Positions 8,107 through 16,874 of a DNA stretch of 64,000 nt are shown here, piece by piece; position 1 is the stretch's first letter; each line of letters begins with the position of its first letter. A program made the position numbers and the translations under genes. Under the pieces are notes generated by a model. It saw only the letters and a program-made list of their open reading frames with translations. It was not told the origin of the DNA and did not search any database. The DNA is from Christiangramia bathymodioli. Lineage in GTDB: Bacteria > Bacteroidota > Bacteroidia > Flavobacteriales > Flavobacteriaceae. The stretch lies in NCBI GenBank assembly GCA_009735695.1, contig SRSL01000003.1, positions 186,001 to 250,000 on the forward strand, given 5' to 3'.

Positions 8107-10482
8107 TTAGTCTTCTTTTCTCAATAACCTGATTTCATAAATGCCGGCAGTGCGAGAACCCTCCACAGCCTCAAAGCGTATTCTTCTTTCGGTTTTGTTA
8201 TTTTCAAGAACCTCCTCAGGAATTGAATATTCCTTACTGAAAAACCGGTCGCCTTCCGCTCCATTCAGCTGCTCTTCGGTTATTAGAATATCATCGATAA
8301 GGATTTTAAAATTCCTGCTTTTATCATTTCCATGATAAGTAAGCCGGATTTTCCCTGCCTCATTTTTTTCATCCCGTAACACATAGCTAAAATATCCGGT
8401 TGCATCCCTCCAGTGTCTGTCATTATGAATCCCAGTGCCAGAATTTTTAAATTCTATTAGGTGTTCTGCTTCCGGTTGCTGTTCACCGGGAGTTACCTTG
8501 TCGATAGTATTAGCTTCAAGCTTTTCTATTTCCAGCTCCTGCTGTTTTCGCAGTTTCTCGATCTCAGCCAGGCTTTCCGGAGTTTCTACCGGCAGATAGA
8601 TCACATACCTCGAATCATGAATTTGATAAAATGGAACAAATTCGATGGCTTTATAGGATGAAGGGTATATTACGGAGGAGGCTGAAAACTTTAATTCTGA
8701 AGATGCTTCTTTTTTAATATTTTCGGTTAGTCGTTCCGGTTGATTGGAAAGAAAAACCGGCATCTCTGAAAGCGGAAGCTTTTTGCCATGAGCAATATGG
8801 GCATTTCTGCCTGCATCGGCATACAATCCTTCAAGATCCTGATCGCTGGTTTTAGCTCCTAAAACAAATGGTCCATAAGTCAAAGCCTGATAATTTGAGT
8901 TATCAGGTAATCTTTCAGCCTTCAGATGCATAGGAAGTTTCATTACTATCTCATCTCCATTTTTCCAGTTTCGATTAATCGATACATAACTACCGGGCTC
9001 ACTGGTCACTTCAATCGGTTTTCCGTTGAGTTTAATTTGCAGTTGCCCTTCTTTGACCCAGGAAGGGTATCTGAGCAAAAGATTAAGATCTTGCGGCTTT
9101 TCTGTTTCAAATTTTAAACTGGTTGATTCCTCAGCTTCAAGATCGCTTTCCTGAATCAGTTTCAGACCTTTCTCTTCCCATTTCAGAACTGAAGGAATAA
9201 AGAGATTAACAATCAGGGAATCTTCAGAATGCGCATATATGAACTGATTGTATTTACCATGATTTTCCAAACCTGAACCCACGCAACACCACATACTGGT
9301 TTCGGGCTGCGAATAGACCCGGTAATGTCCTGGCCGCATGGGAGTAAAATAAACGAATCCGCCTGTCCCGGGATGCTGCGTTGAAAGAATATGATTATAA
9401 AGCGCTCGCTCATAAAAATCTATATATTTTTCATCTGGATTTACCTGAAAAAGCTTTTCACTCAGGCGAAGCATATTGTAGGTATTGCAGGTTTCAGGGC
9501 CCTGCTCACTATTGATCATGGAAGAAAAGTCGTTTACAGGATTAAAATGTTCCCTCACGCTATTACCTCCTATTGCCACGCTTCTTTCATTAACCACATT
9601 ATCCCAGAAAAATTCGGCAGCCTTATGGTATTCTGAATTCTGATCCAGCTGGGCAATTCTCTCGAATCCAATCACTTTTGGAATTTGTGTATTGGCATGC
9701 ATTCCGGTAAGAATATCTTTTTTCGACTGAAGCGGGTTCAGAAGTTTCTTATGAGAGAAGCGATAAGCAAGATCCAGGTATTTATCCTCTCCTGTAATTG
9801 CTGCAACATCTGCAAAAGTTTCATTCAATCCGCCATGTTCCGAGATCAGCAATTCCTGGATTTGTTCATCGCTCAGGTCTTCAGTTAAGTCAATCATCCA
9901 GTCGGTAAAATCAACCAGCATGGTCCTGGCCTTTTCAATACCTGCTACCTGGTAGGCATCCCTTAGACCTGCATACATTTTATGAATGTTATACAGCGGA
10001 ACCCAGCGATCATTTAATCCAAAATTATGGGCCTGTATATTCCCATTTTCAATTTCCTTCCAGATCTCCTTCCCACCTGGTACTCCGCCTAAATACCCAT
10101 TCCCGTTTGCCTGCTGAGCCTTTTCCAACTCGTCAAGCATATAATCAAGCCGTTGAAAGGCTTCTTCACTTCCCGTTGAAACATACATCTGCGCCAGCGC
10201 GCTTAGATAATGGCCGCCAATATGTCCATCCAGCCCCATACTTTCCCAGTTCGGATAATTTTCAGCTTTAGGCTGAAGGCCCGCCGCCTGAAGGTATGGA
10301 GACAGTAACCTATCCGGATCCATTTTCAGGATGTAATCCAGATCTGTCAACATAGCCTGCCTGAAAGGACTGTCTGTAAGCCGAACATCTTTTAAGTGAA
10401 ATGTTCTCACTTTAGTCGACTGACCGAAAGTGGAAACCCCTGAGAGACCTAAGGAAAGCAATATGATAAAAAATCTGGGCAT
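8107..10482 (-). CDS. GH127 beta-L-arabinofuranosidase (DUF1680 family)
   Basis: A 791-residue secreted glycoside hydrolase with a signal peptide ending near residue 20 (STFGQS). The (alpha/alpha)6-barrel domain starts with the family signature VRLTDSPFRQAM. The Cys/Glu metal-site motifs typical of GH127 are present: GPETCNTYNM and MWCCVGSGLENHGKY, the latter with the cysteine proposed as nucleophile in the family. Beta-sandwich domains fill the C-terminal half, including an extra module beyond about residue 600. It lies 15 nt after the GH51 gene. It probably removes beta-linked L-arabinofuranose; the exact substrate cannot be told by eye. Confidence 0.9.
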   Translation of the reverse strand: MPRFFIILLSLGLSGVSTFGQSTKVRTFHLKDVRLTDSPFRQAMLTDLDYILKMDPDRLLSPYLQAAGLQPKAENYPNWESMGLDGHIGGHYLSALAQMYVSTGSEEAFQRLDYMLDELEKAQQANGNGYLGGVPGGKEIWKEIENGNIQAHNFGLNDRWVPLYNIHKMYAGLRDAYQVAGIEKARTMLVDFTDWMIDLTEDLSDEQIQELLISEHGGLNETFADVAAITGEDKYLDLAYRFSHKKLLNPLQSKKDILTGMHANTQIPKVIGFERIAQLDQNSEYHKAAEFFWDNVVNERSVAIGGNSVREHFNPVNDFSSMINSEQGPETCNTYNMLRLSEKLFQVNPDEKYIDFYERALYNHILSTQHPGTGGFVYFTPMRPGHYRVYSQPETSMWCCVGSGLENHGKYNQFIYAHSEDSLIVNLFIPSVLKWEEKGLKLIQESDLEAEESTSLKFETEKPQDLNLLLRYPSWVKEGQLQIKLNGKPIEVTSEPGSYVSINRNWKNGDEIVMKLPMHLKAERLPDNSNYQALTYGPFVLGAKTSDQDLEGLYADAGRNAHIAHGKKLPLSEMPVFLSNQPERLTENIKKEASSELKFSASSVIYPSSYKAIEFVPFYQIHDSRYVIYLPVETPESLAEIEKLRKQQELEIEKLEANTIDKVTPGEQQPEAEHLIEFKNSGTGIHNDRHWRDATGYFSYVLRDEKNEAGKIRLTYHGNDKSRNFKILIDDILITEEQLNGAEGDRFFSKEYSIPEEVLENNKTERRIRFEAVEGSRTAGIYEIRLLRKED

Positions 10483-10497
10483 ATTAGATCACAGGGT

Positions 10498-12045
10498 TTA
10501 TTCAGCTTCAAAGACAATTACTGAAAATGGTGGAATTTCCAGTTCGAGGTTATTGTTGCCATATTTAAATTTAGTGAATGCTTCAGGAAGAATTTTCTCC
10601 GGATTATCGAAGGTGTTGTGATCCTGAAGCTTTTCAGAAGTAAGTATTTCAGCAGAAAGCTTTTCCAGGTCAAGACCGGAAAGATCGATCTTTACAGCAT
10701 TGCTTTTGGTAGCATCGATATTCGTCAGGGAAATATGAACTTTCCCATCTTCTGAGCGGGAAGCCGAAACCGAAACTGCCGGCAGGGACTTACCGTTGAA
10801 TGTATAATCAGGACTTTTAAAATCTACAGGAATTAGTTCAGCATCCTGATGCACCTTATACATTTTCAAAACATAATAAGTTGGTGTAAGGATCATTTTG
10901 GAACCCTGTGTCAAGGCAACCGCCTGAAGCACATTTACCGTTTGTGCAAGGTTGGCCATTTTCACCCTTCTACTGTGATTATTAAAAATATTAAGGGTTG
11001 TACCGGCTATCATCGCGTCTCGCATGGTATTTTGCTGATAAAGGAAACCTGGATTCGTACCTTCTTCCACATCGTACCAGCCGCCCCATTCATCCACGAT
11101 AAGACCAACTTCATTTTCCGGATCATATTTATCCATGATCTCTGAATGCTTGGTGATATACTCGTCCATTTTCAAGGCTTCGGTCATGGTAGCGAAATAC
11201 TGATCTTCAGTAAAACCGGTTGCCGGTCCCTTATTTTCCCAGTCGATCACCGAATAGGAATGCAATGCAACACCTTCCATCAGACTTTTAGGGATCTCGC
11301 TCATCAATACTTCCATCCAGTGATAATCTCCACCGCTTGGTCCGGAAGCGATCCTGTACAGGTCATTTTCATTAGACCAGGAGGTCATGAAAGTGGCGTA
11401 TTGTTTATAGATATCGGCATAATATTCGGCATCCATATTTCCGCCGCATCCCCAAGGTTCGTTACCTACACCCCAGAACTTTACATCCCAGGGTTCTTCA
11501 CGTCCGTTTTCCTTCCTTAACTTAGCCATGGGACTGCCTTCGGCATGATTTACATACTGAAGCCAGTCTGTAAACTCCTGCACAGTACCACTTCCTACAT
11601 TTCCGGCCAGGTATGGTTCGCAATTTAATTCTTCACAAAGATTTAGGAAATTATGAGTTCCAAAACTATTATCCTCGGTAACTCCACCCCACCATTGATT
11701 TACTATGGTTGGCCTGTCTTCTTTTGGACCAATCCCGTCTTTCCAGTGGTAGGTATCTGCGAAACACCCGCCCGGCCAGCGAAGATTAGGGATATCGATA
11801 TCTTTTAAAGCCTGGATGATATCATTTCGAACCCCATCGGTATTCGGAATTTTACTGGTATCTCCTACATACAGTCCATCATAAATAGATCTTCCCAAAT
11901 GTTCAGCGAAGTGACCATATATGTGTTTACTAATAGTATCTGGCTGCGCGGCAGGTGTGAGTTTGATTTCAGTTTCCTGTTGAGCAGTCAGGTACGATGC
12001 ACCCAGAAAAAAGAACACATAAACTAATAGAGTTTTTTTGACCAT
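10498..12045 (-). CDS. GH51 alpha-L-arabinofuranosidase
   Basis: A 515-residue enzyme that releases alpha-L-arabinofuranosyl residues from arabinan or arabinoxylan side chains. A signal peptide covers the first ~21 residues (ends YLTAQ). Family motifs are GHFAEHLGRSIYDG, RWPGGCFAD, WGVGNEPWGCGG (the acid/base Glu) and IVDEWGGWYD (the nucleophile Glu). It is the first gene of the arabinose operon. Its start faces the araR gene across a 193-nt regulatory region holding a palindromic operator. Confidence 0.95.
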   Translation of the reverse strand: MVKKTLLVYVFFFLGASYLTAQQETEIKLTPAAQPDTISKHIYGHFAEHLGRSIYDGLYVGDTSKIPNTDGVRNDIIQALKDIDIPNLRWPGGCFADTYHWKDGIGPKEDRPTIVNQWWGGVTEDNSFGTHNFLNLCEELNCEPYLAGNVGSGTVQEFTDWLQYVNHAEGSPMAKLRKENGREEPWDVKFWGVGNEPWGCGGNMDAEYYADIYKQYATFMTSWSNENDLYRIASGPSGGDYHWMEVLMSEIPKSLMEGVALHSYSVIDWENKGPATGFTEDQYFATMTEALKMDEYITKHSEIMDKYDPENEVGLIVDEWGGWYDVEEGTNPGFLYQQNTMRDAMIAGTTLNIFNNHSRRVKMANLAQTVNVLQAVALTQGSKMILTPTYYVLKMYKVHQDAELIPVDFKSPDYTFNGKSLPAVSVSASRSEDGKVHISLTNIDATKSNAVKIDLSGLDLEKLSAEILTSEKLQDHNTFDNPEKILPEAFTKFKYGNNNLELEIPPFSVIVFEAE

Positions 12046-12079
12046 TTTATTTTAAATTAATTCCTGAAAAGAAATATTT

Positions 12080-12098
12080 AAGTGTTAAGTTTACACTT
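12080..12098. promoter_or_regulatory. Palindromic operator, probable AraR site
   Basis: The 19-bp sequence AAGTGTTAAGTTTACACTT is an inverted repeat (AAGTGT...ACACTT, with inner bases nearly symmetric) centred on 12089. It lies 35 bp upstream of the GH51 start and 29 bp downstream of a -7-like element, so a bound repressor would cover the early transcribed region. It lies in the divergent region next to the NUDIX regulator gene, which is the expected place for an AraR operator. Assignment to this regulator is inference. Confidence 0.6.
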
Positions 12099-12126
12099 CA
12101 AATTAATTAAAGTATTTTCAAAAAAA

Positions 12127-12134
12127 CAAATATA
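12127..12134 (-). promoter_or_regulatory. -7 promoter element of the arabinose operon
   Basis: TATATTTG on the minus strand matches the Bacteroidota TAnnTTTG -7 consensus exactly and points toward the GH51 gene. I do not see a clean -33 TTTG at the usual distance. The transcript would start about 75-80 nt upstream of the GH51 start codon and pass through the operator palindrome. Confidence 0.5.
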
Positions 12135-12238
12135 TTTTTACGTTTTATTAACTTTCGCGTTCAAAATAATTTGATTAACATATAATTTATACTAATATTT
12201 GAAAATTTTTTAGATAGGTTTACTACAAAAATTGAACA

Positions 12239-12928
12239 ATGCTAGATGAATATTCAGCAAGCGACAAGGTTCTTCTTGCTTTAGATTGTATAATATTCGG
12301 GTTTGACAAGGAAGAATTAAAAATCCTTCTGATCAAAAGGGATTTCGAACCGGAAAAAGGAAAATGGTCTCTTATTGGTGGCTTCCTGAAAAAAGAGGAG
12401 AACCTCGACGAGGCGGCAGACCGAATCCTTAAAAAACTTACCGGGCTTAATAATGTTTACTTAGAACAATTGCACAGTTACAGCAAAATCGACCGGGATC
12501 CCGTAGAAAGGACCATTTCTGTCGCCTATTACGCCCTTATTAATATCGAAGAGCATAATGAAAAACTTATTGACCAGTATGGCGCCAAATGGTTTAGCAT
12601 TTCTGAAGCTCCAGGCCTGATCTTTGACCATGACACCATGGTAAAACATGCCATTAGCAGGTTGCGTTATAAGACCTCAAAAGAACCAGTTGGCTTTGAA
12701 TTGCTGCCTCCAAAATTCACCATGAAACAACTCCAAACCCTGTACGAGTGTATCCTGGACGAAAAACTGGATAAAAGAAATTTTATCAATAAGATCAATG
12801 CCATGGATATCCTGGTAAAACTGGATGAAAAAGACATGAGTTCTTCCAGAAAAGGATCTTTTCTTTATAATTATGATCAAAAAAAATATCTGGCTAATAA
12901 AGCCAAGGGATTTGATTTTAAAATATAG
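12239..12928 (+). CDS. araR: NUDIX-domain transcriptional regulator of arabinose genes (AraR type)
   Basis: A 229-residue protein with an N-terminal NUDIX-like domain (about residues 8-145) and a C-terminal winged-helix region (about 150-229, from FELLPPKFTMKQLQ). This layout matches the NrtR/AraR regulators of Bacteroidota, such as the Bacteroides arabinose regulator. The NUDIX box is degenerate: GGFLKKEENLDEAADR keeps the first glycine and glutamate, but the REUxEE core reads DRILKKL. Hydrolase activity is therefore unlikely and a sensor role likely. It is transcribed divergently from the GH51-led operon. L-arabinose as effector is inferred from context. Confidence 0.85.
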   Translation: MLDEYSASDKVLLALDCIIFGFDKEELKILLIKRDFEPEKGKWSLIGGFLKKEENLDEAADRILKKLTGLNNVYLEQLHSYSKIDRDPVERTISVAYYALINIEEHNEKLIDQYGAKWFSISEAPGLIFDHDTMVKHAISRLRYKTSKEPVGFELLPPKFTMKQLQTLYECILDEKLDKRNFINKINAMDILVKLDEKDMSSSRKGSFLYNYDQKKYLANKAKGFDFKI

Positions 12929-13087
12929 AATGATCGGTCACAAACCAGGGTTCTCTATCAGGCTGGGTTATTTTGGCAAAATTGAAAACATAAATTTCTT
13001 TTCATCAAAAAGAACCTTTTCCATTCAATGTATTCAGCGAATCAGCTTTAGGTGAGTTCTGCTAATAAACCTTATAAAAACTTGAAA

Positions 13088-14704
13088 ATGAATCTTAGAA
13101 TCATTGCCATAATTTTTGTTTTTATTTTTCAAATTCAAAAAATCACTTCTCAAAGCAGTATTCCTCACCTTAAAAAAGTTGGCGACGAAACACAACTTAT
13201 AGTAGATGGAAATCCGTTTATAGTTCTGGGAGGCGAGCTGGGAAACTCCACATTTACATCTGTAGATTATATGGAGCCTCATTGGGAAACCCTGAAAGCT
13301 ATGAATTTGAATACTGTACTGGCCCCCGTCTACTGGGAATTGATTGAACCACAAGAGGGACAATATGACTTTGAGCTTTTGGATAAACTGATAGAGGAGA
13401 CCAGGAGAAACGATTTAAAAATGATTGTTCTATGGTTTGGTTCCTGGAAAAATAGTATGTCCAGCCATGTCCCATCCTGGGTTAAGCAAAATCAGGAGAA
13501 ATATCCGAGAGCAAAAGATGAAAGAGGGGTAAGTCAGGAAATTTTAACCCCTTTCAGTAAAGAAAATTTAAATGCCGATTTAAATGCTTTCCGGGCCTTA
13601 ATTCAACATATCAAAGAAATAGATAAGGGGCATCAAACCGTTATAATGGTCCAACCTGAAAATGAAATAGGGATGTTACCCTCGGCAAGAGACTATCATC
13701 CTTTGGCAACCAAGCATTTTAAAGAAGAAGTACCTGAAGAACTGATTAATTATCTGATAGAGCACAAAGAAAATTTAGTTCCGGAATTTTTAAAGGTTTG
13801 GAAAGAGAACGGATTTAGAACAACAGGAAATTGGGAGGAAATTTTTGGTGCTGGATATGCAACTGATGAGATTTTCATGGCCTGGTATTTTTCAAAATAT
13901 GCAGAAGCAATCACCAAAGCTGGAAAGGAGATTTATCCCTTACCTATGTTTGTAAATGCGGCGTTAATAAGACCGGGGAAGATTCCTGGCGAATATCCTA
14001 GTGCAGGACCGCTCCCCCATTTGATGGATATATGGAAAGCAGGTGCTCCATCAATAGATATGTTTTCACCTGATTTTTACACCCCTGATTTTGAGTACTG
14101 GAACGATCTATACGTTAGACAAAATAATCCGCTTTTTGTACCTGAACATCGTTTCGATAATACCGTAGGCGCTAAAGCCCTTTTTGCCATTGGACATTAC
14201 GAGGCAATTGGATTTTCCCCTTTTGGAATTGAGAGTAATGTAAATATGGAGTTGGCTAATGCGTATAGATTAATTGAACAATTACATCCGATTATTGTTG
14301 ACAATTTTGGGCAGAACAAGATTGACGGCGTCCTTTTGGAAAAGGATAAAATTTTAAGTACAGTGGTCTTAGGAGATTATGAGTTTTCCTTTAAAAACAG
14401 TTATACCCTGGGCTGGGAAGCAGGTGCGACTGATGAAGTCTGGGATTCTGGCGGAGCCATCATTATACAAACAGATACGAACGAATTCTTCGTTGCTGGG
14501 TCTGGAATTGTGGTAACCTTTAAAAATTGGAAGCAAAGAGATAAAATCGTAGGTATTTTAAAAAATGAAGAAGGAAAGTTTAAGGATGGAAAATGGGAAG
14601 TGATAAGGCATCTTAATGGAGACCAAACCCACCAGGGAAGACACATTAGAATTAGCCATGGAGATTACTCCATTCAAAGAATTCAACTGTATGAATATGA
14701 GTAA
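13088..14704 (+). CDS. GH35-like beta-galactosidase with DUF5597 C-terminus
   Basis: A secreted glycosidase of about 538 residues. I start it at 13088, because MNLRIIAIIF begins a clear signal peptide ending near residue 21 (ITSQ); an ATG at 13052 adds 12 hydrophilic residues. The TIM barrel shows GGELGNS near residue 48, TVLAPVYWELIEP, the acid/base glutamate in VQPENEIG (E193) and a second candidate catalytic glutamate in FVPEHRFDN. The C-terminal ~130 residues fit DUF5597. It lies 160 nt after araR and could attack galactan side chains that accompany arabinan. Specificity is unknown. Confidence 0.85.
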   Translation: MNLRIIAIIFVFIFQIQKITSQSSIPHLKKVGDETQLIVDGNPFIVLGGELGNSTFTSVDYMEPHWETLKAMNLNTVLAPVYWELIEPQEGQYDFELLDKLIEETRRNDLKMIVLWFGSWKNSMSSHVPSWVKQNQEKYPRAKDERGVSQEILTPFSKENLNADLNAFRALIQHIKEIDKGHQTVIMVQPENEIGMLPSARDYHPLATKHFKEEVPEELINYLIEHKENLVPEFLKVWKENGFRTTGNWEEIFGAGYATDEIFMAWYFSKYAEAITKAGKEIYPLPMFVNAALIRPGKIPGEYPSAGPLPHLMDIWKAGAPSIDMFSPDFYTPDFEYWNDLYVRQNNPLFVPEHRFDNTVGAKALFAIGHYEAIGFSPFGIESNVNMELANAYRLIEQLHPIIVDNFGQNKIDGVLLEKDKILSTVVLGDYEFSFKNSYTLGWEAGATDEVWDSGGAIIIQTDTNEFFVAGSGIVVTFKNWKQRDKIVGILKNEEGKFKDGKWEVIRHLNGDQTHQGRHIRISHGDYSIQRIQLYEYE

Positions 14705-14881
14705 GGGTTTTACTTTTCACAGGGACACACATCAATACAGGTGAAATTATAGGAAGCCTCTTTACACCCAAAACAAAGATTTGAAATACCATACTTTCTG
14801 TTCGGTGCTTCTTTGGAATCCAGGTTTGCATTGAATCTCACTTTGGAATATTTTTTAAGTTTCCAATGCTTTAACTAAAGT

Positions 14882-14905
14882 TAGGTAACCGAATAGGTAA
14901 CTTTT
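14882..14905 (+). repeat. TAGGTAAC(C/T) double repeat, copy R1 (outside the element)
   Basis: The unit TAGGTAAC(C/T) occurs twice, 11 bp apart, about one helical turn. The same 24-bp block recurs at 15083-15106 and 51519-51542 near the two ends of the integrative element. Such phased repeats are typical of arm-type integrase binding sites. This copy lies outside the left direct repeat, which suggests a scar of an earlier or tandem insertion. Confidence 0.6.
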
Positions 14906-14950
14906 ATTGGTGATTTTGCCAGGATTTTGCACTTTCTGCAAAGAGGTAAA

Positions 14951-14991
14951 AACAAAAAGACCTTGATAATCAATTAATTACCAAGGCCTTG
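14951..14991 (-). terminator. Hairpin terminator, probably once served tRNA-Pro
   Basis: Arms at 14958-14971 and 14978-14991 pair over 14 bp with G-U wobbles when read on the minus strand, and are then followed by TTTTTGTTTTT. No minus-strand gene now ends here. The tRNA-Pro 3'-end fragment lies 19 bp upstream on the same strand. This is therefore probably the original terminator of the tRNA-Pro transcript, now separated from it by the inserted element. Confidence 0.5.
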
Positions 14992-15009
14992 TTTGTTCAA
15001 AAAATGTTC

Positions 15010-15024
15010 TTGTCGGGATGACTG
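15010..15024. repeat. Left attachment-site repeat (tRNA-Pro 3' end copy)
   Basis: TTGTCGGGATGACTG is identical to 51639-51653, which is the 3' end of the intact tRNA-Pro gene. The identity stops sharply on both sides. It marks the left junction of the proposed 36.6-kb integrative element. Confidence 0.75.
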
Positions 15025-15082
15025 AACTATTCTGAGCTTTGGTTAAGCCCGTCATCTCTGCTTTTTCAACTTATCTTTAAAA

Positions 15083-15106
15083 TAGGTAACCGATTAGGTA
15101 ACTTTT
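15083..15106 (+). repeat. TAGGTAACC double repeat, copy R2 (left end)
   Basis: Same 24-bp block as R1 and R3 with one or two differences (GAT instead of GAA between units). It lies 59 bp inside the left direct repeat, a plausible arm-type integrase site. The surrounding 14705-15395 region holds no convincing gene: R1, a hairpin, the direct repeat and R2 are all I see in it. Confidence 0.6.
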
Positions 15107-15395
15107 GCTGATTTTGAATTTCATTTTAAAGTTACGAAATAATAAATTCATTTAGGTCTTCGAAATATATCCTACGGATAAAAAAAAGTCAAACCTTCGT
15201 TTATCCCACAATTTTCTTAATTAATTGACTATATTACTTGCGATAATCGCGGCCGTCACCTACAAGAGCTAAGAAAATCTTTTCATTAAATTTTTTTGGA
15301 ATTTAATGGAGATTTAGATTTATGAAATATATTCTTATTTTTAAAAGATATACTTTTTCAAATAAGCTTAATTCAGATTGTAACCAACCAAAAAA

Positions 15396-16517
15396 ATGAA
15401 TTTATCAGCCTCTATTCTCCAAAATAAAAATCAAATTGCAGATGAATGGATTGATTTTGCAACTGACAATATAATTCCCACTGGGAAAATGGAACGCGAA
15501 GAAGTAAAGGATCATGTCAAACAAATTCTTGACCGAATAATAGAAGACATGGATTCCATACAAACTAACAAGGAGCAAAAAATAAAATCCCACGGAAATA
15601 AAGAATTAAATTCTGCTGAAACAAATGCAGCTAATCAGCATGGTGAGCAACGTTTAGATTTTGGTTTTGACTTTATGCAGCTAAGTTCAGAATTTCGTGC
15701 ACTTAGAGCCAGTGTTCTTCGATTATGGGCAGAGAAAAGTAGAGAGGAAAACTGGAAAACAGATTTTCATGATATGATTCGATTCAATGAAGCTGTAGAT
15801 GAGGTTTGGATGATCTCACTAAAACGCTTTCAAGAGAAACTAGATGAAAGTAAGAACTTATTTTTGGGTATTTTGGGACATGATCTTCGTAATCCAATTG
15901 CTACCATTAAAGGTTCACATTCAATTTTAAAACTTTCTGAAAACCTATCGGAAAAAGAGAAGAAAACTTTACAGTATTCCGATAAGCGTGTTGATCATAT
16001 GACAAAACTAATTAATAATCTTTTGGAATTAACAGAGTTGCGTTTAGGAGGTGGGATGACGGTGGATAGAGCTGAATTGGACCTTGTAAGTTTATTTAAA
16101 GAAATAGTTCACGAACAGCAACTAGCCTTTCCTGATATCAAATTTATTTCAGACGTTGATGGTCAGATCAGAGGTAACTGGGATAAACTAAGGTTTACTC
16201 AGATGATGACCAACCTTATAACAAATGCAGTTAAACATGGTAAGCCAGATGGAACAATAAAATTAAAACTATTTGACGACGAAGAAAACGCTCATTTTTC
16301 AGTACATAATAATGGATCTCATATCCCTGAGAATATTTTAGAAAAGATATTTGATGGAAGGTTTTCAACTGGTAACGGAAGTTCAGCTGAAGAAAGAAGT
16401 TACGGTTTAGGTTTATTGATTGTTAAGAAAATAATTGAGGGTCACCAAGGTGAAATAAAAGTATCAAGTTCTCCTGAAAATGGAACAATTTTTACGGTAA
16501 TTATTCCAAAAAATTAG
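15396..16517 (+). CDS. Sensor histidine kinase with RsbRD-like N-terminal domain
   Basis: A 373-residue cytoplasmic kinase with no membrane segment. Residues 1-150 resemble the RsbRD N-terminal sensor domain, including HGEQRLDFGFD and SSEFRALRASVLRLW near residues 82-111. HisKA follows, with phospho-accepting H162 in GHDLRNP. The ATPase domain has the N-box in LITNAVKHG, a degenerate G1 region (VHNNGSHIPE) and the G2 box YGLGL near the C-terminus. No partner response regulator is adjacent; the nearest receivers lie at 18889 and 19293. It is the first gene inside the element. The signal is unknown; RsbRD relatives act in general stress signalling. Confidence 0.87.
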   Translation: MNLSASILQNKNQIADEWIDFATDNIIPTGKMEREEVKDHVKQILDRIIEDMDSIQTNKEQKIKSHGNKELNSAETNAANQHGEQRLDFGFDFMQLSSEFRALRASVLRLWAEKSREENWKTDFHDMIRFNEAVDEVWMISLKRFQEKLDESKNLFLGILGHDLRNPIATIKGSHSILKLSENLSEKEKKTLQYSDKRVDHMTKLINNLLELTELRLGGGMTVDRAELDLVSLFKEIVHEQQLAFPDIKFISDVDGQIRGNWDKLRFTQMMTNLITNAVKHGKPDGTIKLKLFDDEENAHFSVHNNGSHIPENILEKIFDGRFSTGNGSSAEERSYGLGLLIVKKIIEGHQGEIKVSSSPENGTIFTVIIPKN

Positions 16518-16586
16518 TTCTATTTTAAATAATGTCATTTCCTGAAATAGGTTTACTAAAAATTCAACAACTTAGTTACCTATCAG

Positions 16587-16850
16587 ATGAGAACAACAAA
16601 TCAAGACTGTCGAAAAAATTCCTACAAAAAAGTAGGCTTTGATCTTAAGCCCAAGATCATTGATGAAATCCACAATGGACGTATTTCCTTTAATCATGCT
16701 TCAGAAAAATTAGAAGCTCCATTTGGATTGAAGATATCTCGAACAATATATCTAACGTCTTCAAGACGATCCTTCAAGTACTGGGAAAATGACATTTTTC
16801 AAAATTGGCAGGCATTGAGCATTATCGAATTAAATTTTTATCTTCACTGA
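16587..16850 (+). pseudogene. Possible transposase-HTH remnant, 87 codons
   Basis: An open frame of 87 codons. A short segment (VGFDLKPKIIDEIHNGRIS, residues 17-35) resembles the first helix-turn-helix of IS3-type OrfA proteins, and the rest matches nothing I recognise. It lies between two kinase genes, 69 nt after the first, with no clear ribosome-binding context. A decayed insertion-sequence fragment is the best guess, and a chance frame is possible. Confidence 0.3.
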
Positions 16851-16874
16851 ACCTAAATCCAAATTACCTGCCTC

